Assembly (NCBI RefSeq): GCF_023100725.1
Contig: NZ_CP095501.1
Location: forward strand, 992,001 to 1,056,000
Source: Arthrobacter antioxidans
Lineage (GTDB): Bacteria > Actinomycetota > Actinomycetes > Actinomycetales > Micrococcaceae
Direction of reading: 5' to 3'
DNA: 64,000 bases
A model generated the notes under the pieces. That model had not been told where the DNA came from. It saw nothing but the letters and a program-made list of their open reading frames with translations, and did not search any database. A program made the translations under genes and the position numbers. Numbering within the stretch: position 1 is the first letter of the stretch; each line of letters opens with the position of its first letter. Of the stretch, positions 9,337 through 19,117 are shown in pieces.

Positions 9337-10075
9337 CCTTCTCGCCTTCCAGCATCCGATCGGTGACCGGTACGCCCTCCTCCACGAGGACGAGCGCCCC
9401 GTCCCGCTCCCATACGGCGAACGCGGCAGCCAGGGCCCGCAGCAGGTCCACGCCGGATTCCAGCAGCAGTGTGGGGGAGTCGGCGGCGGAGGCCACGCCG
9501 GGCTCGTGCCCGGGCGGCACCGCCACGAGGCCTGCGAGGTCCGCCGCGGTCAGTGTCCGCCCCTGGGTGCGGACCAGGGGAGCGGACCTCGCCGCACCGG
9601 GACCGTCCATGGCGTCGAGGAACACGTCACCGTGGGACCGCACCTCGGCGGCGAAGTCCACCGCTCCCCGCGGCAGCGGCCCGTCCCACCGGAGCGCCAG
9701 CGAGCCGAGGGCCACGCAGGCCATCAGGCGGGGCGGGGCCACCTCCAGGCCTGCCCGCGAGGAGAGCACGATGTCGGCGTCGGCGAAGGTCGCAGGCTCG
9801 CTGTCGGCGTCGGCCGGCACGACGACGGCGCCCACCTGCCAGCAGGCGAAGACGAGGGCGAGGGTCTTCCAGTGGACCGGCAGGTCGACGGCGACGGTCG
9901 TCCCGCCGGTGGCGTCGAGTTCATCGACGAGCAGGTTCGAGCTCTTGGCGACCCAGTTGTCGAAGACGCGCCCCGACAGCTCGATCCGGCCTTCCCGCCC
10001 GTGCCAGACGAGGCGGGGGGACGTGGGACTGACGGACCGCATCCTTGTCAGGAGCTGCGCGGGTGTCTGTGGCAT
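9311..10075 (-). CDS. TIGR03089 family protein (AMP-ligase N-domain-like)
   Basis: 254 residues. The N-terminal 150 residues resemble the start of acyl-adenylating enzymes (LVWHGREGRIELSGRVFDNW, then ACWQVGAVVVPADAD), but the C-terminal adenylation subdomain is missing, as is usual for TIGR03089 proteins. Catalysis is therefore doubtful and the function is unknown. The ATG at 10075 is preceded by GGAAGAGG. It is divergent from whiB; the shared spacer contains inverted repeats. The 3' end overlaps the gtrA-like gene on the other strand. Confidence 0.8.
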   Translation of the reverse strand: MPQTPAQLLTRMRSVSPTSPRLVWHGREGRIELSGRVFDNWVAKSSNLLVDELDATGGTTVAVDLPVHWKTLALVFACWQVGAVVVPADADSEPATFADADIVLSSRAGLEVAPPRLMACVALGSLALRWDGPLPRGAVDFAAEVRSHGDVFLDAMDGPGAARSAPLVRTQGRTLTAADLAGLVAVPPGHEPGVASAADSPTLLLESGVDLLRALAAAFAVWERDGALVLVEEGVPVTDRMLEGEKVTDRLGTA

Positions 10076-10127
10076 GATGGGGCCTCTTCCGGCTCGATGG
10101 TCGGTGTGTGCCGACGTGATGCGTAGG

Positions 10128-10161
10128 ACTACTTGCTTACGCGTCGGCGAAAACAGGTAGT
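10128..10161. repeat. Inverted repeat in the TIGR03089/whiB spacer
   Basis: ACTACTTG (10128-10135) and CAGGTAGT (10154-10161) form an imperfect inverted pair 18 bases apart. The right arm sits in a second small palindrome, AAAAC-AGGTA-GTTTT (10150-10164). On the minus strand a perfect TTGACA lies nearby (10190-10185), so the repeat overlaps the likely -10/start region for the TIGR03089 gene. The same half-site recurs at 48.0 kb and 60.8 kb. Confidence 0.45.
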
Positions 10162-10220
10162 TTTGATGGCGTGGCACTCGTGATTGTCAAGCCCCGACTC
10201 TATAAGGTTCCGCCCGCCGC

Positions 10221-10250
10221 TTGACGAAAATCGTGTTACACCCGTGTAAT
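10221..10250 (+). promoter_or_regulatory. whiB promoter with palindromic operator on the -10
   Basis: TTGACG (10221-10226) and TGTAAT (10245-10250) are separated by 18 bases, a good sigma-A-type promoter. A perfect palindrome, TTACACCCGTGTAA (10236-10249), covers the -10 box, which is where a repressor could act. Transcription would start near 10257, about 77 bases before the whiB ATG. Confidence 0.6.
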
Positions 10251-10263
10251 TAGGGCAACGGAT

Positions 10264-10313
10264 CTGTTCCAGCAGGCGGGCGCGAGGGTCGACCCATGCT
10301 GATGCTGGAACAG
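10264..10313 (+). promoter_or_regulatory. Long-stem hairpin in the whiB 5' leader
   Basis: CTGTTCCAGCA (10264-10274) pairs perfectly with TGCTGGAACAG (10303-10313). The 28-base interval holds a nested palindrome, GGGTCGACCC (10286-10295). The stem starts just after the predicted transcription start and ends about ten bases before the Shine-Dalgarno (GGAAGG), so it could affect whiB translation or mRNA stability. Confidence 0.5.
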
Positions 10314-10333
10314 CGACACCGGGAAGGCTGATC

Positions 10334-10903
10334 ATGGGGCAGGCAGAACGCACGCAGGACCGACCAGATATCGCAGCGCAGGCCTCGGCCCGCTACGGCT
10401 CACGGGGCGTTCCCGCCGACTGGTTCCTCGATCCCGCCGATCCGCTGGGGGGCGAGCGGTACCGCGAGGACACGCGTTCCATGCTGGAGGACCAGGCCAC
10501 CGGCTTCCTCAGCGCCCACCAGACCCTCACGCTCCTTCCCGACGTCGAAGGCCCCAGCAGCCTCCTCGTCCTTCCGGGCCTCGCCCCCGAGGTCCAGGAG
10601 GACGCCCGTCCGCAGTCGGCGCCGGCCGGCCGGCCGGCGTGGATCGGGCAGCCGCTCGTGCCGGGCAACGTCGACGACGACGGCGAGCTCTCCTGGCAGG
10701 CCGACGCCCTGTGCGCGCAGACCGACCCCGAGGCCTTCTTCCCGGAGAAGGGCGGGTCCACCCGTGACGCCAAGAAGGTGTGCGGCTCCTGCATCGTGAA
10801 GTCCGAGTGCCTCGAGTACGCGCTGGAGAACGACGAGCGCTTCGGCATCTGGGGTGGTCTGTCCGAGCGGGAGCGCCGCAGGTTGCGGAAGCGAGCAGTC
10901 TGA
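10334..10903 (+). CDS. whiB2: WhiB-family iron-sulfur regulator (WhiB2/WhmD type)
   Basis: 189 residues. The C-terminal 75 residues are a complete WhiB domain: Cys127, Cys150, Cys153 and Cys159 to bind a [4Fe-4S] cluster, the GIWGG turn at 171-175, and the basic tail ERRRLRKRAV. WhiB2/WhmD proteins control septation and cell division in actinobacteria. Unusually, about 115 residues precede the domain with no recognisable fold. The ATG is well supported by GGAAGG at six-base spacing, so the extension is probably real; an internal GTG at codon 109 would give a standard short WhiB. The next gene overlaps the stop codon. Promoter, operator palindrome and leader hairpin lie upstream. Confidence 0.9.
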   Translation: MGQAERTQDRPDIAAQASARYGSRGVPADWFLDPADPLGGERYREDTRSMLEDQATGFLSAHQTLTLLPDVEGPSSLLVLPGLAPEVQEDARPQSAPAGRPAWIGQPLVPGNVDDDGELSWQADALCAQTDPEAFFPEKGGSTRDAKKVCGSCIVKSECLEYALENDERFGIWGGLSERERRRLRKRAV

Positions 10904-13900
10904 TTCGGCAGCACCTCCGCGTCACCGCCGTTGTCGTAGCCCACAACGGTGCCCCGTACCTCCCGGCAACCCTGGAAGCCCTCGGACGCCAGAGGCGTCC
11001 CGCCGATCTCTGCGTCGGCGTGGACACGGGGTCGACGGACGATTCGGCGTCCCTCCTCCAGCTCGGGCTGCCCGCCGGCAGCCCCGTGGTCGGTGCTCCC
11101 GCGCGCGCCGGGTTCGGCACGGCCGTGCGGACCGCCGTCGCCGAGATCCCGCCGTACGGGGGGTCCGGGGAGGACGACAGCCATGACTGGCTGTGGCTCC
11201 TCCACGATGACTCCGCCCCCGAACCCGGGGCGCTCGCCGAGCTGCTCCTCGCGGTGGAGCGTGCCCCCTCGGTCACGATGGCCGGCGCGAAGCAGGTCGC
11301 CTGGGACGATCGCCGCGCACTCGTGGACGTGGGACTGTCCATCAGCCGATGGGCGGAACGGCTCACGCTGATCGATGTCGACGAGCACGACCAGGGGCAG
11401 TACGACGCGCGGAGCGATGTCTTCGCCGTCAATTCCGCGGGCATGCTGATCCGCCGGGACGTGTGGGACGCCCTCGGCGGCTTCGACCCGGCCCTCCACG
11501 GCGTGGGCGACGACGTCGACCTGTGCTGGCGGAACCGCCTCGCCGGCCACCGCGTGGTGGTGGTGCCGAGGGCGGTGCTGCGCCACGCGCGGGCCAGGCC
11601 GCACCCGGTGTCCACGCCGCACGGCGCGCGCGCCGCCGAGGTGTACCTCCGCCTCAAGCACGCCGCCGCGCCGGCGGTGCCCTTCCTCGCCGTCGGGGCC
11701 GTCCTCGGGGGCCTGGCCCGGCTGCTCCTCGGTCTCCTGGCGAAGGACCCGGCCCACGGTGCGGGCCAGCTGCTCGGCAGCCTCGCCGGCGTCGGCCGGC
11801 CGTTCCACCTCTGGCGGTCCCGCCGCTCCGCCGCCCGGAGCCGGCGCCGGCCGCGCTCCATCGTGCGCCCGCTCATCACGTCCCGCCGCGAGGTGTGGTC
11901 CCACCGCCGGTCGGTCATCGACGCGTTCACCTCGCGCGGGGCCTCCGCCGGGCAGGACCCGCTGCAGCGGACCGAGGAGTACATCCCCTCGGGGGACGGC
12001 ACCGACGACTTCGCCGCGCTGTCCGCCCCGGCGCGGCTCTGGATCGGATCCGGGGCCGTCCTGGCCGTCGTGGTGCTGCTCGCCGCCGCGCTCCTCGGCC
12101 TCCACGGCCTCATCGGCGCCCCGGCCCTCGCGGGAGGGGCACTGCTGCCGGTCGCCGCGACCCCGGACGCCGTCTGGGACAGTGCGACGGCGTGGTGGGC
12201 CGGACTGGGAGCCGGATTCCCCGTCCATGGCTCGCCGTTCGCGTACGTGCTCTGGCTGCTGTCCCTGCTGGGCCTCGGCTCGGCGAACACGGCCGTCGTC
12301 GTCACCGTGGTCTGCGCGCTTCCCCTCGCCGGCCTGGCGGCGTGGTTCGCGGCCGGCGCCCTGACGCGGTCCCGTGCGCTGCGCCTCTGGGCCGCGGTGT
12401 TCTGGGGTGCGGCGCCCGCGCTGCAGGTCGCGCTGGGGCAGGGCCGCCTCGGCGCGCTGCTCGCCCACCTCCTCCTTCCCCTGGCCCTCCTGGGGATCGT
12501 CCGGGCCGTCGGGGGCGCGCCGGCCCTCCGCCCGATGCCGGACGGCGTCGCGAAGCCCGGGATCGACGGGACCCGCAGCTGGACCGCAGGCGCCGCCGCC
12601 GGTCTCGTCCTCGCCGCGGCCGCGGCGTCGGCGCCCTCCGTCGGCGCCTTCGCCGTGGCAGGACTCGTCGTCGCACTGATCGTCGGCGGGACGAGGGCGC
12701 GCACGCTGTGGTGGACCCTGCTGCCCGTCGTCGCGCTGTACCTGCCGTACCTGTTCTCGGCCCTCGACCATCCCCGGGGTCTCCTCGGCGACCCGGGCGT
12801 TCCGCTCGCCTTCGATCCTGCCGCGCCCTGGCAGCAGCTCCTCGGGTTCCCCGTGCGGTTCGACCCGATGCTCGCGCCCGCCGCAGCCGGTCTCCCCGGC
12901 CCGGGCCCCTGGCCGCTCGTCGCCGCGATCGTCATCGGCGGGCCCGTGATCGCCCTGGCCGCCGTCGCGCTCTTCCGGCGGAACGGACGCGGCACCCTCG
13001 TGCGCACCCTCTGGCTCCTCGCGATCCTCGCACTGGCCCTGGGCGCGCTGGCTCCGCGGTTCCCGGTCGCGGTGGACGGCCCGGCCCTCGTCGGGGTGTT
13101 CCCCGGCCCGCTCGTCTCGGTCGTGACCCTGTGCCTGCTCGCGGCCGCCCTCGCGGGGCAGCCGGGCCGCCCTGACGCCGGCGTCCCCGCGGCCCCGGCC
13201 CGCGCCGGGCGGCGGCTCCTCCGGGTCGCCGCGGGCACCGCGCTCGCCGTCGGCCCGCTGCTCAGCCTGGGTCTGTGGCTGGCCCCCGGCCTCGCCGCGC
13301 CTCCGGCAGTGGTCGCCGACCCGGCGGTGCCCCCCGGCAGCCCCGCCGAGGAGGTGCCCGCCGCGGGAACCGGCTCCTCGGTCTTCGGCACGGGGATCGG
13401 CCTGGAGCCCGTGGCCGGGCGTCCGCTGCCCGCGACGGCGGCGGACCGCGGCACGGGCCCCGACCGCACCCGGACGCTCGTCGTCACGGTCGACGACGAC
13501 GACAACGTCGGCGCCGCCCTCACGCGCGGCGCCGGGACGACCCTCGACGCCCTCAACCCGCTGTACGCCGCCCGCGCCCTGCAGGGCGCCGGGCAGGTGA
13601 CCCTGCGGGAGGACGGCGAGTCCGCCCGGCTCCTCCGCACGAGCGTCGCCGTGATCGTCGGTGCCACGGGTGCGGACCCGCGCGGCGACCTGCGCGAGCT
13701 GGGCGTCGGCTTCGTGGTCCTCCGGCAGTCCGAGGCCGCCGGGGACTTCCTCAGCGGCCGCATCGACGCCGTACCCGGCCTCACCGCCGTCGGCGACACC
13801 GAGGCGGGGCGCCTCTGGCGCGTTGTTCCCGCCACGCTCGGCGGCGGCACGGAGGACGCCGGCGATCCCACGGCCCGGGTGCGGGTCGTCGATGCCGAGG

Positions 13901-14358
13901 GACGGACCGAGGCGCTCGTCCCGTCGTCGGACGTGGACGCGGCCGGCACGGTCCCCGCGGGCGCCGAGGGCCGGCGCCTCGTCCTGGCGGAGGAGGCCGA
14001 CCCCGGGTGGCACGCGAGCCTCGACGGCGAACGGCTCGAGCCCGTGTCCGACGGGTGGCAGCAGGCCTTCGCGCTGCCCGCCGCGGGCGGCAGGGTGGAC
14101 CTCTCCTACACGGGCGCCTACCAGCCCTGGGCCGAAGGGCTCCAGGCGATCGTCCTCGGACTGACGCTGCTGCTCGCCATCCCCGTCCCGGTCCGGCCCG
14201 CGGTCGTGCGGCCGAAGGGCGGCCACCCACAGCGACCGGCCTCCCGGCGTCCGTCCTCCGACGACGCCGTGTCCGGCGTCCCCGGGGACGGCCGGAGGGA
14301 CGACGAGCCGGCCGGTGCCGGCCCGCAGCCGGCGACGAGTGGAAGCGGTGCGCGATGA
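10900..14358 (+). CDS. Large membrane protein with N-terminal GT2 glycosyltransferase domain
   Basis: About 1152 residues. The first 270 are a GT-A family 2 domain: RVTAVVVAHNG start, WLWLLHDDSAPEPGAL with the DxD-like motif, FAVNSAGMLIRRDVWDALGG, and GVGDDVDLCWR. The rest has many hydrophobic segments from about residue 370, then an extracytoplasmic region ending WHASLDGERLEPVSDGWQ and a last membrane helix. It is the conserved partner of whiB2 in actinobacteria and probably decorates a wall polymer; the acceptor is unknown. No ATG, GTG or TTG fits the conserved N-terminus. The best start is CTG at 10900, overlapping the whiB TGA as CTGA; the nearest standard in-frame start is GTG 10807 inside whiB. 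Confidence 0.87.
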   Translation: MIRQHLRVTAVVVAHNGAPYLPATLEALGRQRRPADLCVGVDTGSTDDSASLLQLGLPAGSPVVGAPARAGFGTAVRTAVAEIPPYGGSGEDDSHDWLWLLHDDSAPEPGALAELLLAVERAPSVTMAGAKQVAWDDRRALVDVGLSISRWAERLTLIDVDEHDQGQYDARSDVFAVNSAGMLIRRDVWDALGGFDPALHGVGDDVDLCWRNRLAGHRVVVVPRAVLRHARARPHPVSTPHGARAAEVYLRLKHAAAPAVPFLAVGAVLGGLARLLLGLLAKDPAHGAGQLLGSLAGVGRPFHLWRSRRSAARSRRRPRSIVRPLITSRREVWSHRRSVIDAFTSRGASAGQDPLQRTEEYIPSGDGTDDFAALSAPARLWIGSGAVLAVVVLLAAALLGLHGLIGAPALAGGALLPVAATPDAVWDSATAWWAGLGAGFPVHGSPFAYVLWLLSLLGLGSANTAVVVTVVCALPLAGLAAWFAAGALTRSRALRLWAAVFWGAAPALQVALGQGRLGALLAHLLLPLALLGIVRAVGGAPALRPMPDGVAKPGIDGTRSWTAGAAAGLVLAAAAASAPSVGAFAVAGLVVALIVGGTRARTLWWTLLPVVALYLPYLFSALDHPRGLLGDPGVPLAFDPAAPWQQLLGFPVRFDPMLAPAAAGLPGPGPWPLVAAIVIGGPVIALAAVALFRRNGRGTLVRTLWLLAILALALGALAPRFPVAVDGPALVGVFPGPLVSVVTLCLLAAALAGQPGRPDAGVPAAPARAGRRLLRVAAGTALAVGPLLSLGLWLAPGLAAPPAVVADPAVPPGSPAEEVPAAGTGSSVFGTGIGLEPVAGRPLPATAADRGTGPDRTRTLVVTVDDDDNVGAALTRGAGTTLDALNPLYAARALQGAGQVTLREDGESARLLRTSVAVIVGATGADPRGDLRELGVGFVVLRQSEAAGDFLSGRIDAVPGLTAVGDTEAGRLWRVVPATLGGGTEDAGDPTARVRVVDAEGRTEALVPSSDVDAAGTVPAGAEGRRLVLAEEADPGWHASLDGERLEPVSDGWQQAFALPAAGGRVDLSYTGAYQPWAEGLQAIVLGLTLLLAIPVPVRPAVVRPKGGHPQRPASRRPSSDDAVSGVPGDGRRDDEPAGAGPQPATSGSGAR

Positions 14359-16103
14359 GCCGGGGACGGAAGACCGACCGGACGGCGGATGCCACGCAGC
14401 CGGGTGCCATGCAGCCGGATGCCACGCCGTCGGCCGGCACAGCCGTCACTGCGGACACGGCCGTCGCGGCGCGCGCCGTCGCCCGCGACAGGGCGGCCGG
14501 CCTCCGCAGGCCCACGCGCCTCGGCACTGCCCTGGGCGCCGCGACCGGCGTGGTCCTCCTCGCGGCCACGGCGGCGATCGCCTCCGGACACGTCATCGCC
14601 GGTCTGCCCGCGCGCCCCGGGGCCGACGTCGGGATCCCGGCGGCCGCCGTACCGGCCGGTGACTACACCGCGGTGTGCCCTGCGCCGCCGCGACTGGTCG
14701 AGTCGGTCGGCGACGGCGCCGATCCCGAGTTCGGCCCGGCGTCGGCCGGCGCGCGGACCACGGTGTCCGGCGTGGTGCTCAGCGACCTGGGCGCCACCGT
14801 GACGGGGAGCGGGCTGCTGCCCGTCGGCGGGGAGGAGCCGCTGGCCCTGATCCGGGAGTTCGCGACCGGGGACTCCCCGGACGTCCCCGCCGGCAGCGGC
14901 GAGGACGGCCTGACGGACCGCGTCGCGGGAGTGACCCGGGGCGTCGCCGTCGACGCCGCGACCGTCCTCCGCGCCCAGGCGCAGGGCGGACTCACCCCGG
15001 CGGCCGCCGCGACCGCCACCTACACCGCCGCCGACGGGGACCTCCGCGGGCTGGCGGCCACCGCCTGCCAGGTGCCCTCCAGCGATTTCTGGCTCCTGGG
15101 CGCCGCGACCACCGTGGGGCAGTCCGCCATCCTCACCCTGACCAATCCCACCGGCACGCCGGCCGAGGTGTCGCTCGAGCTCTTCGGGCCTGACGGCCCC
15201 CTCGGGGCGGCAGGGACCCGCGGTCAGCTGGTGGCGCCCGGGGAGACCCGGCGGATCGTGCTGGCCGCACTCGCCGGCAACCAGGAGCGGGTGGCCGTGC
15301 GCGTGCGCAGCGACGGCGGACGCGTGAGCGGCGTCATCCAGCAGAGCGTCCTGCGCGGCCTGACGCCCGGCGGGGTGGAGCTCCTGTCGCCGAGCGCTCC
15401 GGCAGGCCTGACCCAGGTGGTGCCCGGCGTCGTCGTGCAGGACGCCGCCACGGCGCGCCGCATCCGCGAGCAGGAGGGGTACGGCACCGCAGCCCCCGCG
15501 CTGCAGGTGCTCGTCCCCGGGTCGAGCGACGCCGTGCTCGACATCCGGGTGTCCGGACCGGCCGGCGAGGTGGACCTGCCCGGCGGAGGAGTGGTGACCG
15601 CGGCGGCCGGTTCCGTCACGAGCGTCCCCCTCGACGCGCTCCCGGAAGGCACCTACACCGTCGCCGTCGCCTCCGACGTCTCGGTGGTCGCGGCCGCACG
15701 CGTGACCCGCGGGATCGACGACGGCGAGCCGGTGGACCTCGCGGGTGCCCCGGCGGCCGCCCGCCTCGGCAGCGACCACGTGGTGGCACTGGCCGAGGGC
15801 GTGGACACCTCCCTGGTCCTGGGCGCGCCGGACGGCAGGGGAGAGATCACCCTGACGCCCGTCCAGGCCGACGGAGCGCTGGGCGAGCCCGTGGTGATCG
15901 GCATCGCGGGAGGGACGTCCGTGACCGTGCCGTCGTCGTCCGTGGGCCGCTCGCCGGTCGCGGTGATCGTCGACGCCACCGGGGACCCGGTGTACGGGGC
16001 GCAGGTCATGACCCTGCCCGGGGACAGGAGCGGGATCTCCGTCGCGGGCATCCCGGCGGGTGCCACGGGTCCGCAGAGCATCCCGGTGGATCTCGGGTAC
16101 TAG
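14355..16103 (+). CDS. DUF5719 family membrane-anchored protein
   Basis: 582 residues. After an Ala/Thr/Arg-rich cytoplasmic leader, one membrane segment (about 55-77) leads to a long extracytoplasmic part built of beta-rich repeats, for example ILTLTNPTGTPAEVSLELFG and RIVLAALAGNQERVAVRVRS, ending in a short VDLGY. This matches DUF5719 proteins, which always lie beside the whiB2-linked glycosyltransferase. The ATG overlaps the preceding stop as ATGA, so the two are translated together and may form an envelope complex. No catalytic motif is seen. Confidence 0.83.
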   Translation: MSRGRKTDRTADATQPGAMQPDATPSAGTAVTADTAVAARAVARDRAAGLRRPTRLGTALGAATGVVLLAATAAIASGHVIAGLPARPGADVGIPAAAVPAGDYTAVCPAPPRLVESVGDGADPEFGPASAGARTTVSGVVLSDLGATVTGSGLLPVGGEEPLALIREFATGDSPDVPAGSGEDGLTDRVAGVTRGVAVDAATVLRAQAQGGLTPAAAATATYTAADGDLRGLAATACQVPSSDFWLLGAATTVGQSAILTLTNPTGTPAEVSLELFGPDGPLGAAGTRGQLVAPGETRRIVLAALAGNQERVAVRVRSDGGRVSGVIQQSVLRGLTPGGVELLSPSAPAGLTQVVPGVVVQDAATARRIREQEGYGTAAPALQVLVPGSSDAVLDIRVSGPAGEVDLPGGGVVTAAAGSVTSVPLDALPEGTYTVAVASDVSVVAAARVTRGIDDGEPVDLAGAPAAARLGSDHVVALAEGVDTSLVLGAPDGRGEITLTPVQADGALGEPVVIGIAGGTSVTVPSSSVGRSPVAVIVDATGDPVYGAQVMTLPGDRSGISVAGIPAGATGPQSIPVDLGY

Positions 16104-16130
16104 GGCCGGCGCCGGGACGGTCCGGGGCTG

Positions 16131-16625
16131 CTAGGCCTGCGAGCGCCCGTAGGCGGGATCGACGGCCTCGGGGGCGAGGCCCATGAGCTCTGCGGTCTGT
16201 TCCACGACGACGTCGTGCACGAGTTCGTTGACGGACAGCACGCTCCTCGCGGCCATGAGCACGGGGTGCCGGTAGATGGTGATGACGGCCGGCCGGTTCG
16301 GCGAGGCGGGGGAGCATGATCCCAGGAGCCCCCGCAGCGACTCGGGTGTCATGTCCTCGAGGCCGTCCGGGATCTCCTGCACCATGATCTGGACATCCTG
16401 GATGCGCTCGCCCCACAGGCGTTCGAGCCGCTGCGCCGACTCCATCACCCAGTCGTCGAACTGCTCCGACCGCGACCGCGCACCCGGCAGGTACTGCGGC
16501 AGGAGGTCGCCGCGCATGCCGCGTCCCCGGCGGTTGCGTCGGCGCTCGTAGAACGACCGCGCCGGACGCTCGTCTGCGGCCGCCGGATCGGTCAGGTTCA
16601 CCGAGAGTGTGGGAGCATCCTGCAT
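16131..16625 (-). CDS. Zincin-like metallopeptidase-family protein, active site degenerate
   Basis: 164 residues, related to the small DUF1025/zincin-like family and to the mycobacterial Rv3259 protein in the same whiB2 neighbourhood. The segment IQDVQIMVQEIPDGLEDM and the C-terminal helix align in character with that family. In zincins the last helix carries HExxH; here the corresponding stretch is ELVHDVVVEQTAELMGL, with Asp138 after His137 and Val where the second His should be. It is therefore unlikely to be a normal zinc peptidase. The ATG at 16625 is preceded by TAGAGT and six bases, a leaderless arrangement. It converges with DUF5719. Confidence 0.75.
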   Translation of the reverse strand: MQDAPTLSVNLTDPAAADERPARSFYERRRNRRGRGMRGDLLPQYLPGARSRSEQFDDWVMESAQRLERLWGERIQDVQIMVQEIPDGLEDMTPESLRGLLGSCSPASPNRPAVITIYRHPVLMAARSVLSVNELVHDVVVEQTAELMGLAPEAVDPAYGRSQA

Positions 16626-16631
16626 GCAACG

Positions 16632-16637
16632 ACTCTA
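16632..16637 (-). promoter_or_regulatory. Leaderless promoter -10 for the zincin-like gene
   Basis: TAGAGT on the minus strand, then six bases and the ATG at 16625. Confidence 0.45.
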
Positions 16638-16773
16638 AGCCTTCGACCGCCCCGCCCGCACTCCCGCGACGGTACCCTGTGGGGTTCCCGCCCCGGGGCG
16701 TCGTCCCGGGGTGTCGTCGGTGGCGCGGCGACCGCCGGGGCGCGTCACGGCTCTCTCCCCGGCCGATCCCCGG

Positions 16774-16779
16774 TAGGCT
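16774..16779 (+). promoter_or_regulatory. Leaderless promoter -10 for the DUF3499 gene
   Basis: TAGGCT is followed by eight bases and the GTG at 16788; there is no Shine-Dalgarno. Confidence 0.45.
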
Positions 16780-16787
16780 TCAACATC

Positions 16788-17174
16788 GTGGGATCACTCC
16801 GTCAATGCTCCAGATCGGCCTGCGCCCGCCGGGCGATGGCCACGCTGACCTATGTCTACGCGGATTCGACGGCGGTCCTCGGCCCCCTCGCCACCTACGC
16901 CGAGCCCCACACCTACGATCTCTGCGCGGCCCACGCCGAACGCCTCACCGTGCCCCGCGGCTGGGAAGTGGTCCGCCTGACGCTCCCCGACGCCGCGCCG
17001 GAGCACAACTCCGACGACCTCCTGGCCCTGGCCGATGCCGTGCGGGAAGCCGCCGCGGAGCCCACCGTGGAGGCCCCGCCGGTCGGACCCCGCGGCGCCA
17101 GGGCACCCATGGAACCACCGGCCGGCGTCAGCGGCCCCCGGCGCGGCCACCTGAGGATCCTGCGGGAACCCTGA
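16788..17174 (+). CDS. DUF3499 small zinc-ribbon-like protein
   Basis: 128 residues. The N-terminal half carries CSRSACARRA (Cys7, Cys12) and later YDLCAAHAERL (Cys46, His49), a likely metal-binding set. The middle, ATLTYVYADSTAVLGPLA, is characteristic of DUF3499; the last 50 residues are Pro/Ala/Arg-rich and variable. Function is unknown. It belongs to the conserved whiB2 locus, where the mycobacterial equivalent (Rv3258c) lies next to manB; no phosphomannomutase gene is found here. The GTG start has no ribosome site and appears leaderless. Confidence 0.82.
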   Translation: MGSLRQCSRSACARRAMATLTYVYADSTAVLGPLATYAEPHTYDLCAAHAERLTVPRGWEVVRLTLPDAAPEHNSDDLLALADAVREAAAEPTVEAPPVGPRGARAPMEPPAGVSGPRRGHLRILREP

Positions 17175-17238
17175 CGGGACGGCCCTGGCCCACCGGACCG
17201 ACCGATCCGGGCCGGCGCGGCCGCGGTAGACTCGGGGG

Positions 17239-17244
17239 TAGAAT
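17239..17244 (+). promoter_or_regulatory. -10 box for the Trm112-like / sahH pair
   Basis: TAGAAT, with a likely start near 17251 and a leader of about 24 bases to the GTG at 17275. Confidence 0.4.
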
Positions 17245-17274
17245 TCCCATCCCTCCCGAGCGAAAGAGCTCCCT

Positions 17275-17466
17275 GTGGCGAACCTCCCCTCCCGACTGCT
17301 CGACGTCCTCCGCTGCCCCGTCACGGGGTCGAAGCTCCTCCAGGAGGGCCGTGTCCTCCGCTCCTCCTCACCGGGGCCCGACGGCACCCGGCTGACCTAC
17401 GTGCTCGACGAGGGCATCCCCGTGCTCCTCCGCCACGAACCACTCGACGACGGCGCGCGCGCCTGA
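17275..17466 (+). CDS. Trm112-like small protein
   Basis: 63 residues with the typical order of the Trm112/UPF0434 family: [17 protein letters not shown] near the start and [14 protein letters not shown] at the end. In eukaryotes Trm112 activates methyltransferases; the bacterial role is not settled. Only one cysteine remains of the usual zinc ligands. The gene lies 50 bases before sahH on the same strand, so a link with SAM-dependent methylation and S-adenosylhomocysteine removal is plausible, though this is inference. Confidence 0.8.
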   Translation: MANLPSRLLDVLRCPVTGSKLLQEGRVLRSSSPGPDGTRLTYVLDEGIPVLLRHEPLDDGARA

Positions 17467-17516
17467 CCCGGCCCGCCGCACCCCAGCCCTCCCGAACCTC
17501 CAAGGACCAGGACACC

Positions 17517-19016
<1,500 letters not shown>

Positions 19017-19117
19017 CCGGCGGCCGTCGTTGTGTCCGACACCTGCCGCCTCCGCGGTGAGGCGCGTCACGTCACGTACAGTCCGCTCAGAGGTAATGAC
19101 GTGGAAGGGCTGGACGC

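Noticed and set aside
10393..14226. A 1277-codon open frame on the minus strand opposite whiB and the glycosyltransferase
   Set aside because: The translation is Arg/Gly/Pro/Glu-rich without any domain; it is an antisense shadow caused by high G+C third positions.
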